From assembly GCA_002685455.1 (NCBI GenBank), contig NYXF01000004.1, positions 1-7,026 on the forward strand: DNA of 7,026 nucleotides, written 5' to 3'. The stretch's first letter is position 1; each line of letters opens with the position of its first letter. The DNA comes from Porticoccus sp. Lineage in GTDB: Bacteria > Pseudomonadota > Gammaproteobacteria > Pseudomonadales > Porticoccaceae. This document shows, in pieces, positions 1-6,424 of the stretch. The notes below the pieces were generated by a model that saw nothing but the letters and a program-made list of their open reading frames with translations, was not told where the DNA came from and searched no databases. The translations under genes were made by a program, and so were the position numbers.

Positions 1-101
1 GCAAGCTAGAAACATTTAATTTACCCTTATCAAAGTCTATTGATATTGATACAAAAGATGATTACGATTTAATCAAGAAGATAATGAAAAAAAATAAATG
101 A
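1..101 (+). CDS. C-terminal end of a probable CMP-nonulosonate (acylneuraminate-type) cytidylyltransferase, 5' truncated by the window
   Basis: The reading frame starting at base 3 is open to a TGA at 99-101 and gives 32 residues. They include the segment SIDIDTKDDYDLIKKI. An 'IDIDT..D' block followed by a short basic helix is the usual C-terminus of NeuA/PtmB-type cytidylyltransferases, which activate sialic, legionaminic or pseudaminic acid with CTP in the cytoplasm. The CTP-binding N-terminus lies outside the window, so substrate and full length cannot be judged. The next gene on the same strand starts 114 bases downstream. A KdsB-like or other nucleotidyltransferase is the main alternative, because the visible motif is short. 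Confidence 0.55.
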   Translation, partial: KLETFNLPLSKSIDIDTKDDYDLIKKIMKKNK

Positions 102-215
102 CTTTTTATTAAAATTAATTGTTTTTTAAAGATAAGTGTGAAAGATAAATTGTTGGTATTTTCTATGATAAATTTCAAAAAAAATTAACTCAAAATACTT
201 ATAAAAGATTTAATA
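102..215 (+). other. Intergenic gap between the cytidylyltransferase and the oxygenase
   Basis: This is 114 bases of A/T-rich sequence without an ORF of note. It contains a TATGAT hexamer at 164-169 that could be a -10 element, but no convincing -35 hexamer lies 16-18 bases upstream. An 8-mer, AAAGATAA, occurs twice (128-135 and 141-148). No Shine-Dalgarno sequence precedes the ATG at 216. I see no hairpin with a T-run that would act as a terminator. Confidence 0.4.
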
Positions 216-1127
216 ATGAATAAAACAGAATATAGGATTAGATCGTTTTTTTTGAAAATAGATCAAAGAGATTACGTGTTTTCAAAAGTATTAAATTTTA
301 TATATAAAATAATTAATTTTTCAAAATATTTTAATAAATTAAAAAAAAAAGAACTTAGTGCAACATATGATTATGATTTAAACAAAAATGGCTTCAAACA
401 AATATTTCCTAAACATGAAATTGTGAACGAAATACTTTTAAGAACTAATAAAATAATAAATCATGATGATTTTAAAAAAAAAATGATTGGTAAAAAAGAT
501 TTTTTAAGATCTTATAATTTAGATGTCTCTAAAAATGAAAATCATATATTTTTAAAATTTTTATTTAAAGATGACCTTATCAATAAGGTTGTGGGTTATT
601 TAGGAAAAGATATTACTTTAGCTAATGTGAGTATTTTATACTCTGAAAATAAAACTTTTGAAGAAGGCAGAAGTCAAAATATGCACATGGATGGTGAAGA
701 CATAAAACAAATTAAAATTTTTTTATATATTTCAGATGTTGATGAATTTTCAGGGCCATTAACTGTAATTAATAAAAAGTACTCTAAAATTCTATATAAT
801 AAGGTTGACCAAAAAAGATTTATTAAAAAAAAAACCGTAAGAGTAAGTGATGAGTTTTTAGAAAAATTTTCAATGATGAATAATGTTAATCCCTTAATTG
901 GAAAAAAAGGTACAATTAATCTTGTTGATACATCAAACTGTTATCATTTTGGTAGTCGTCCAGGTAGCAATCCCAGATATGTTCTTATGTATCAGTTGCT
1001 CAGTTCATTTAGTTATTATCTTCCGATGAATAGAAATAATAAGAGTTTAGTAATCAATAGTGAAATTTTAAATAAAGATGAATTAACTATATTAAATAAA
1101 ATTACAAAATATACACAACTTAACTAA
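216..1127 (+). CDS. Fe(II)/2-oxoglutarate-dependent oxygenase, PhyH (phytanoyl-CoA dioxygenase)-like
   Basis: The 303-residue protein carries the facial-triad pattern of non-haem Fe(II)/2-oxoglutarate oxygenases: an HxD pair at H157/D159, followed by the strand IKIFLYISDV and 'SGPLTVI', then a distal histidine at H244. An arginine ten residues later (R254) sits where this family binds the 2-oxoglutarate carboxylate. Spacing and order fit the PhyH family, and the length is normal or slightly long. The first 50 or so residues are basic and aromatic, with no clear signal peptide. Such enzymes hydroxylate or otherwise oxidise small molecules, lipids or sugars; the substrate cannot be read from sequence. 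Its place beside sugar-nucleotide and glycosyltransferase genes suggests a glycan or glycan precursor, which is inference. The gene contains three A10 tracts (341-350, 474-483, 825-834) without frame damage. Its last 8 bases overlap the convergent glycosyltransferase gene. The ATG at 216 has no Shine-Dalgarno. Confidence 0.8.
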   Translation: MNKTEYRIRSFFLKIDQRDYVFSKVLNFIYKIINFSKYFNKLKKKELSATYDYDLNKNGFKQIFPKHEIVNEILLRTNKIINHDDFKKKMIGKKDFLRSYNLDVSKNENHIFLKFLFKDDLINKVVGYLGKDITLANVSILYSENKTFEEGRSQNMHMDGEDIKQIKIFLYISDVDEFSGPLTVINKKYSKILYNKVDQKRFIKKKTVRVSDEFLEKFSMMNNVNPLIGKKGTINLVDTSNCYHFGSRPGSNPRYVLMYQLLSSFSYYLPMNRNNKSLVINSEILNKDELTILNKITKYTQLN

Positions 1128-2352
1128 AAATTTTTTTAAGTCTTTCAGAATTTAGCCCGTCTGCATCACCAACGTAGTCGTTAATTAATTTATTCCTTTC
1201 TTTTTCATTAAGTGTAAAATTATGATCACCCTCTATAGCTAAAGATAATTTTTTTAATAAGACCTCCTTACTCTCACATGCAGATTTGCTTTTTTTTATT
1301 TCCTCAAAACCAATAAAATTTGAATAATTTATATCATTTGCTTCATCAAAAAATGGAATAAGTATATTTTTCCTCATTATAGCAGCTTCCACTATCACGG
1401 TTGAACCAAAAGATATAATTAAATTGGATTTTTTTAATAATTCATAATTCTTTTCTCTTGTGTGATATTCAATATTTTTTAAATCAAATCTCTTTACTTT
1501 ATTAATATGATATGAGTTGTATTCAGTAGATTCAAACTTTGGTTTAAAAATAAATTTAATATTAGGATATTTTTCTGCTGTATTTAAAATTGTATCGTAT
1601 GTATTGCTCAAAAGTTTAAACCAACCTTTTTGCCCAACTTTACTCCAATTTCGATCATCAGGAAGTAATGTGCCAGTCCCAAAAATGTAAAAAATAACTG
1701 TCTTGTTATTTGTATTTTCAACTTTTAAAAGGTTATCTATTTTTAAAGGGCCTATTTTTGTAGTTTGATTTTTTTTACAAAAACCTGAGTTTATAAAAAT
1801 ATCTTTTACTATATTGTTGTGAACAATTATTTTAGTTCCTGAATACTTAATTATTGATTTTAATTTATTATAACTTCTCTCTCTAATAAACTCACTGGCA
1901 TACAAACATTCTCTATGTAGTGTAAAAAAACTTATCTTTTGCTTGGTAAAGGCGTAATCAAAAAGAAATTCTGATTTGTAATGAATTGCAAAATTGACTA
2001 CAAAATTTAAATTATATTTTTTTTTTAAAAATTTTACTAAGTTATTTAAAAAAATTTTATAAATAATAATTATTTTTTTGTCTTTGATATAATTAATATA
2101 TTCAAAATAATTTAATTTATGATTACCAAAAAAAATACTACTTATCTTTTTCTGATAATCATGATTGAAGAAAATTATCCCTAATTCCAGCTCTTTAATA
2201 ACCTTATCTAAATCAGGTTCTCTTCTGAAAGGTGTTAAGAGTAAGATATTCCTATCCTTTCGAATAAATGTATTGGTTATATTTTTGGGAAAATAAAAAA
2301 AAGAAATAAAAGTATAAAATATTGCTCTGAATAATTTTAACAATTTAGTCAT
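1120..2352 (-). CDS. GT-B-like glycosyltransferase of surface polysaccharide synthesis
   Basis: This 410-residue protein has two apparent Rossmann-like halves. The second half opens with FYIFGTGTLLPDDRNW (about 221-236), has a strand ending in FKPK (269-272) where capsule-type transferases often have K-P-H, and then LLKKSNLIISFGSTVIVEAAI (about 305-325). That last block, a hydrophobic strand followed by a small-residue S-T-hydrophobic-E-A helix, matches the nucleotide-binding side of GT-B and CDP-glycerol glycerophosphotransferase-like enzymes. The tail GDADGLNSERL resembles the 'DG..S.R' end of that group. Residues 7-20 are hydrophobic and aromatic, so the protein may associate with the inner membrane. 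It is the last gene of the minus-strand block. Its ATG overlaps the TGA of the upstream methyltransferase by 4 bases, so the two are probably translationally coupled. The donor sugar and exact family are unknown. Confidence 0.65.
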   Translation of the reverse strand: MTKLLKLFRAIFYTFISFFYFPKNITNTFIRKDRNILLLTPFRREPDLDKVIKELELGIIFFNHDYQKKISSIFFGNHKLNYFEYINYIKDKKIIIIYKIFLNNLVKFLKKKYNLNFVVNFAIHYKSEFLFDYAFTKQKISFFTLHRECLYASEFIRERSYNKLKSIIKYSGTKIIVHNNIVKDIFINSGFCKKNQTTKIGPLKIDNLLKVENTNNKTVIFYIFGTGTLLPDDRNWSKVGQKGWFKLLSNTYDTILNTAEKYPNIKFIFKPKFESTEYNSYHINKVKRFDLKNIEYHTREKNYELLKKSNLIISFGSTVIVEAAIMRKNILIPFFDEANDINYSNFIGFEEIKKSKSACESKEVLLKKLSLAIEGDHNFTLNEKERNKLINDYVGDADGLNSERLKKIFS

Positions 2353-3308
2353 CTTAATTTTAAAAAAAAATGCTGTTTTTTGTAATAAATCTTAAATGAA
2401 TTTAGAATATAATGTACTAGACTAAATGTATTTATTTTAAAAAGTTTATTTAAACTAGGTTTTTTATTTGTACTATAAAACTTTTGCCAAAAATTTAATA
2501 TATCAAGATTATTTTTTTTACATAATTTTAAAAAAATATTGGGCATCATATAATTTACATGATCAACATGATAACATGAGATACTGTCACTTTTTTTAAC
2601 AGTTTTTGCATTTTTTAGTTTATTCAAATCTTTTTTGATGTTCATGTAAGGGTTATTTATGTAAATAATGCCCCCATCATTTAAAAGTTTTTTCATATTT
2701 GATATTTCAAGATCTGGATTTGTTACATGTTCTATAACTGACTGACAAATTATAATGTCAAATTTTTTAATATTTATAATATTGTCTAATGTGTTTGTTG
2801 CTTTAGATTCAATGCTTAATGTTTGAAATATTTCGTTAATATTTTTAGGATATAAAGGATCATAGGAAATGATTTCTTTTAGATGAAATTTTTTTTTAAA
2901 CATTGAAAATTCAGCATTACCTGATCCATAATCTAGTAAAGTAATATCTTTTTTTTTTTTTAAGTTATTTAAAATATTTATTAAAATTGACTCGTTATAA
3001 TTTAAATCATGTAAATTATTTACTAAATTAGAGGGGTTATAAAATTCATTTAACTCAACTTTAAATTGTTGATTATCAATTTTTTCAGATGCAGTGTCTT
3101 GTGAATTTCCTTTGATTATTTCGTTAACATAAGTGCATTTACAATTTTTGCACTCTACTATCCAGTTATTTGTTGTTTCATCCCATCCATATTTTTTTTC
3201 AGGGTTTGATTTTCTTACATTCTTCAAAAAAGAATAAGTAAAATTAAAGATTTTGGATGTGTTATCTTCACCACACAATATACAATTTCTTTTATGAATT
3301 TTTGACAT
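2349..3308 (-). CDS. Class I SAM-dependent methyltransferase with N-terminal CxxC...CxxC zinc-ribbon-like region
   Basis: The 319-residue protein has CILC at 9-12 and CKNC at 53-56 (a further Cys at 58), which could bind one zinc ion. The methyltransferase fold follows: motif I LLDYGSGNAEF (124-134) for SAM binding, an acidic residue at the end of the next strand (D150), then FDIIICQSVIEH (183-194) and GGIIYINNP (212-220). This layout recalls sugar C-methyltransferases of the TylCIII/NovU type and other zinc-ribbon methyltransferases of polysaccharide loci. At 319 residues it lacks most of the extra C-terminal domain found in the roughly 410-residue C-methyltransferases. O-, N- or C-methylation cannot be told apart here. 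Its ATG follows the stop of the upstream gene with no spacer (TAA-ATG), and its TGA overlaps the next ATG. An A13 tract on the coding strand (2961-2949) precedes motif I. Confidence 0.78.
   Translation of the reverse strand: MSKIHKRNCILCGEDNTSKIFNFTYSFLKNVRKSNPEKKYGWDETTNNWIVECKNCKCTYVNEIIKGNSQDTASEKIDNQQFKVELNEFYNPSNLVNNLHDLNYNESILINILNNLKKKKDITLLDYGSGNAEFSMFKKKFHLKEIISYDPLYPKNINEIFQTLSIESKATNTLDNIINIKKFDIIICQSVIEHVTNPDLEISNMKKLLNDGGIIYINNPYMNIKKDLNKLKNAKTVKKSDSISCYHVDHVNYMMPNIFLKLCKKNNLDILNFWQKFYSTNKKPSLNKLFKINTFSLVHYILNSFKIYYKKQHFFLKLR
2949..2961 (-). repeat. 13-nt homopolymer (A13 on the coding strand) inside the zinc-ribbon methyltransferase gene
   Basis: Thirteen consecutive T on the plus strand read as Leu-Lys-Lys-Lys-Lys on the coding strand, ending about four residues before SAM motif I. 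It is the longest homopolymer I found in the window; other genes here carry runs of about 10. Tracts of this length are known sites of replication and transcription slippage in AT-rich bacteria. A one-base change would remove the catalytic domain. Confidence 0.9.
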
Positions 3309-4043
3309 TTAAAAAGGAAAAAATTTTTTAGTAATTGAGTCAGTTAAGTTTTTAAAAAAATAGGGAGTAAAATAATATTTAAAATAACTAAGTTTAACAA
3401 TATTTTTTTCAAAATCTTTACTCACTATTGTAGTGCTAAAAGCTAACTGTAATCCAGTAAGCTTTTCAGACATTTTGAATATTGCACCGTAAATTTTCTT
3501 AGGTCTATAACCAACTCTAACAAAATATTTGCAATGTTTCATAATTGTTTCCATTTCTACAGGTGGACCATAACAAGATAAAATAACATCAAATTTTTTA
3601 TCTGGATTATTTTTAAAATATTCCATTACATCACTTTTGACAAAGTCAATTTCAGGAAAAATTTTTTTTGCAGAAGAAATTGCATCTTCTGATATATCAA
3701 GACCAGTTGTGCTTTTAAATTTATCTTTTAAAAACCAGGTGCTAACTCCATATCCACAACCTATTTCAAGTATACTATTAACATCCTTCTCATCAAAATA
3801 CTCAAAGAATGGCTGTAATCTATCAATTAGCCAATCTGTAACTTTATAAGGGTTTGTAATTGGACTGTGGGGAGAAAAACTATATTTATAATCCATAGTA
3901 AAATTTTTTTTATTCATTCTAGTTGATAATTCATTAATCCAAGAAGTTTTTGAACCATATAAATTTGTATAATATTTTTTTATTTTTGGAAAATTTTTAT
4001 AATTTTTGTGAATAATTTTATTGTAAATCTTTTTAATAACCAT
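3309..4043 (-). CDS. Class I SAM-dependent methyltransferase
   Basis: The 244-residue protein has a clear SAM-binding core: motif I ILEIGCGYGVST (91-102), an acidic residue after the second strand in GLDIS (D116), KSDVM with D138 in the adenine-binding position, and FDVILSCYGPP (151-161) as motif IV. The N-terminal 80 residues are basic and aromatic and probably form a lid or substrate-binding helices. No zinc ligands or transmembrane segments are seen. The size is usual for a stand-alone small-molecule or sugar methyltransferase; target atom and substrate are unknown. It starts at an ATG without a Shine-Dalgarno, 126 bases after the SDR stop. It directly abuts the next methyltransferase gene (TAA then ATG), so the two are almost certainly on one transcript. 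A plus-strand ORF inside it (3637-3849) is a shadow. Confidence 0.8.
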   Translation of the reverse strand: MVIKKIYNKIIHKNYKNFPKIKKYYTNLYGSKTSWINELSTRMNKKNFTMDYKYSFSPHSPITNPYKVTDWLIDRLQPFFEYFDEKDVNSILEIGCGYGVSTWFLKDKFKSTTGLDISEDAISSAKKIFPEIDFVKSDVMEYFKNNPDKKFDVILSCYGPPVEMETIMKHCKYFVRVGYRPKKIYGAIFKMSEKLTGLQLAFSTTIVSKDFEKNIVKLSYFKYYFTPYFFKNLTDSITKKFFPF

Positions 4044-4063
4044 GACTATATTTATAAGTGAAA

Positions 4064-4092
4064 AAAATATTTAATCCATTTAAAAGGGTAAA
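4064..4092 (-). promoter_or_regulatory. Weak sigma-70-like promoter candidate in the 126-base gap (4044-4169) before the methyltransferases
   Basis: On the minus strand, TTTACC (4092-4087) and TATTTT (4069-4064) are separated by 17 bases and would start transcription a few bases before the ATG at 4043. Each hexamer matches only about four of six consensus positions, and such matches are common by chance in AT-rich DNA. The support is positional: this is the only gap of note inside the minus-strand block. I see no terminator hairpin in the gap. Confidence 0.2.
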
Positions 4093-4169
4093 CTCTAAAT
4101 ATTAGCTTGTTTTTTACTTTTAAAATTAAAATTAAGAAAATTGTTTTAAACCTTAGGATACAAAAATCT

Positions 4170-4844
4170 TTAATACAATCCACCATTAATATCAATCACA
4201 GATCCATTTGTGTGATCCCAGTGATCATTAAAAAGATCTTCAATTATTTTACCAACATCATTAATTTTTAAAATTTTTTTGTTTGGTGTCATATTTTTAA
4301 TTTTATTGATATTTTCTCTACTCATCATTTTTTCCATTCTAGTTCCTTCAATTACTGATGGTGCTATGGTGTTTACTCTTATCTTTTTTCCATAGTTATT
4401 CGCGATTGATTTCGCAAATTTTGAAAGTGCACCTTTAGATCCAGCATAAACCTCATCATAACTACCTTTTCGCTCAGAGATTGATGTTACGAAAATTATT
4501 TTCGTTCCTTTTTTGGTATTATTACTAATAATTTTAGTAAATATTTTTATAATTCCAACTGCATTAATTTGAAAAACTTTTTGAATTTCATTGAAAGAAG
4601 TATCTTTGATATTTTTTCCATTAATTATTCCACTACAAACAAGTATTCTGTCGAACTTCTTTGCACCCAAGATATTTAGAAATTTAATTATAGAACTTTC
4701 AGATTCTAAATCTAAATGTATTAACTTTGATTTTTTTAAGTTTTTTGATGAAGTTGAAATTATATTATAATGAGATCCAAACATCTTACAGTAAGCTCTA
4801 GCAATAGATGAATTTCCACCAATTATTAATATTTTTTTTTTCAA
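4170..4844 (-). CDS. Short-chain dehydrogenase/reductase (SDR) with TTG start
   Basis: The 224-residue protein is a compact classical-type SDR. The N-terminal strand KKILIIGGNSSIA (3-15) is the dinucleotide-binding motif in its GGNSSI variant. LDLES (44-48) supplies the acidic residue near the adenine, and CSG (70-72) takes the place of the usual NAG. N94 and the catalytic set S121, Y133 and K137 (YAGSK) are present. The end, IDINGGLY, is typical of the family. It should be an active NAD(P)H-linked oxidoreductase, probably acting on a keto or hydroxyl group of a sugar nucleotide. The start is TTG at 4844: the binding strand begins at once and no nearer ATG exists. The TTG overlaps the TGA of the radical SAM gene (TTGA), implying translational coupling and a shared pathway. 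A10 follows the start codon. A PtmA-like role in nonulosonate synthesis is an alternative to reduction of a DesII-type product. Confidence 0.8.
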   Translation of the reverse strand: MKKKILIIGGNSSIARAYCKMFGSHYNIISTSSKNLKKSKLIHLDLESESSIIKFLNILGAKKFDRILVCSGIINGKNIKDTSFNEIQKVFQINAVGIIKIFTKIISNNTKKGTKIIFVTSISERKGSYDEVYAGSKGALSKFAKSIANNYGKKIRVNTIAPSVIEGTRMEKMMSRENINKIKNMTPNKKILKINDVGKIIEDLFNDHWDHTNGSVIDINGGLY

Positions 4845-6338
4845 CTTAGTGGATTTGAGAAATGAGTTTGAAAGTTTACTGTTTTCTTATTCTTTTTAAA
4901 AATTCTTCCATTTACAGGCCCTAATTCAAATGGAATTCCTATTTTTCTATCTTGTTTTGCCTGGTCAATGGTTCTTAATACAATATGGTCCCAAGCATCC
5001 AAATAATCCAAATCCATTGAGTTTTGTTCTATTTGTCTATTTTCTTTTATAGATTTTTCTATAATGTTACTTAATTTATTATTATGTTCAATTCTTCCCA
5101 AAATATATCTTTTAGAGCCAGGTCTGTCTAAAAATGCTGCTTCTCTATAACAATATACGTCTCCATATAAATCTACAGCTACAGAGATATTAGGAGTACC
5201 TTCTTTTAATAGAATACTTTCGTCTGCAAATACTTTTTCATACACATCATCTACAAAACCATTTTTAATTGGTTCCAGACTATAACCGTAATCTATAAAC
5301 ATTTCCTCAAAACCACCTTTATCAACTTTTTCTTGAAATTTATTAAAGACACTTACAAGCTCAATTCTTTCATTTCTATCCATTCTTAAATTGGATGTAC
5401 TTCTAAAATCTTCTCTAATTGTTAAAAAATTGATATTATTTTTATGATTACCAACTTCTTCATTTATCTTTTGAATGAAATCTAAAAGTTGTAACATGTC
5501 TTTACTTCTTTTATCTAGTAAAATGTAATTTAATCCAATAGTGACATCTAAATTATTCTCAATTTTATATTTTAATAATTCAGCAATATTTTGTTTTACA
5601 AGTTGAAATTGATTTTTTTTTTGAACAGTTTTTGAGTATTGCTCCTCGTTAGTTCCATATAATGATATTCTAATACTTGATAAATCTTTGACAAAATTAG
5701 TTTTACTAAGAAACTTTTTTGTAAACATTTGTCCATTTGTATAAAGTGGAACTTTAAAACCGTTTTTTTTCAATTCTTTTGTAATGAGCTCTAGCTTTGG
5801 ATTTGTTAAAGGTTCTAAACCACCTGAAATATAAAACTTGAATTTATCATCTTTCGGAGAATTTGATATCATCTCAATATAATTATCAATACCTTTATCT
5901 AAAGCTGACCTATCGTATTTTGCTGAATAATTTCTTCCACAGAAAACACACTCAAACATACACGACAGTCCAGGATAAATCCCAATCCTGTATGGATGAA
6001 TGGGGTTTTTTTCTAAAGTGTTAAATAATGAACCAGACTCTGAAATAGGTAAAATTGTATTTTTCCAATATTTTGATCCTTTTCCGTAATTTAAAATCAA
6101 ATTCTGTGATATCTCGCTTTCTCTTAGTATTTTATTTATATTAATTAATTCTTGTTTTCCAAAATTATTATTAAATTTCTCTTTTATATTTTTTAAAATT
6201 TCTTCTTGAGTAAGAAAAGGTTTGTTACCTAGCTCATGTACTATAAATAAAATTTTATTTATAAAATTATCATTTAAAGAATTTATTTTATTGTTTAATA
6301 ACTCACTAATTAATTTAGATTTTATTTTTTTGACTCAT
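4841..6338 (-). CDS. DesII-like radical SAM enzyme (NDP-4-amino-4,6-dideoxyhexose ammonia-lyase family), 5' end frameshifted or with a non-standard start
   Basis: From TTG at 6100 the frame gives 419 residues with CxxxCxxC at C47/C51/C54 (IYPGLSCMFECVFCGRN) for the [4Fe-4S] cluster and SAM, an SGGLEPLTNP block (92-101), SIRISLYG (142-149), FLTIRED (225-231), FIDYGY (268-273) and GDVYCYREAAF (313-323). These blocks and their order match, from memory, Streptomyces DesII, which deaminates TDP-4-amino-4,6-dideoxyglucose to the 3-keto-4,6-dideoxy sugar. The C-terminal half lacks the cysteines of a SPASM domain. The frame stays open upstream to a TGA at 6337-6335 and encodes helical sequence including LGNKPFLTQEEI, resembling the DesII N-terminus, so TTG 6100 is probably internal. 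An ATG at 6338 joins this frame if the A7 run at 6331-6325 loses one base, giving about 498 residues, near DesII length. Substrate identity is inferred, not proven. The 3' end overlaps the SDR start. Confidence 0.75.
6325..6331 (-). other. A7 slippage or frameshift site at the 5' end of the radical SAM gene
   Basis: On the minus strand ATGAGTC is followed by seven A and then TAAAATC. As written, the ATG at 6338 gives only seven codons (MSQKNKI) before a TAA. With six A instead of seven, the ATG reads MSQKIKSKLISELL and continues in the radical SAM frame. The change could be a real mutation, an assembly or sequencing error, or an expressed slippage site. Confidence 0.55.
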
Positions 6339-6353
6339 TTGTTGTGACACTAA

Positions 6354-6359
6354 AAGGAG
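6354..6359 (+). promoter_or_regulatory. Strong Shine-Dalgarno (AAGGAG) before a 19-codon ORF
   Basis: AAGGAG ends five bases before the ATG at 6365, a near-ideal ribosome-binding site. The other starts I examined in this window lack such a site, which makes this one stand out and favours real translation from 6365. Confidence 0.55.
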
Positions 6360-6364
6360 AATAC

Positions 6365-6424
6365 ATGAAGTTTTTTGAAATATTAGTAATATCTGACAAC
6401 ATAATTAAAGTACCGAATGATTAA
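6365..6424 (+). CDS. Candidate 19-residue small protein or leader peptide overlapping the GT61 start
   Basis: The ORF encodes MKFFEILVISDNIIKVPND and ends at TAA 6422-6424. It has a strong Shine-Dalgarno five bases upstream. Its last 8 bases overlap the first bases of the glycosyltransferase gene (ATG at 6417) in another frame, a geometry typical of translational coupling. The peptide has no runs of one amino acid that would suggest attenuation, and no transmembrane helix of full length. It may be a short leader that feeds ribosomes to the downstream ATG, a true small protein, or the remnant of a longer gene. I do not recognise the sequence. Confidence 0.35.
   Translation: MKFFEILVISDNIIKVPND

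Noticed and set aside
128..148. Direct repeat AAAGATAA twice, 13 bases apart, upstream of the oxygenase
   Set aside because: An 8-mer of mostly A and T recurring within 20 bases is expected by chance at this base composition, and there is no paired promoter to support an operator.
313..323. SPASM-type auxiliary cluster domain in the radical SAM protein (residues 313-323, GDVYCYRE region)
   Set aside because: Coordinates here are protein residues from the TTG at 6100. The region resembles the start of a SPASM domain but contains only one cysteine, so no auxiliary iron-sulfur cluster can be supported.
3637..3849. Plus-strand ORF of 70 codons
   Set aside because: It lies wholly inside the 244-residue methyltransferase gene on the opposite strand, whose SAM motifs are intact. 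Its translation has no recognisable domain and no ribosome-binding site.
6098..6100. TTG at 6100 as the true start of the radical SAM gene
   Set aside because: The frame continues upstream with DesII-like coding sequence, and no Shine-Dalgarno precedes this TTG. An internal leucine codon is more likely.
6339..6420. Promoter for the minus-strand block, with TTGTCA on the minus strand in the divergent gap
   Set aside because: TTGTCA is close to a -35 hexamer, but no -10-like hexamer is found 16-18 bases downstream; the nearest TAATAT is only about nine bases away.
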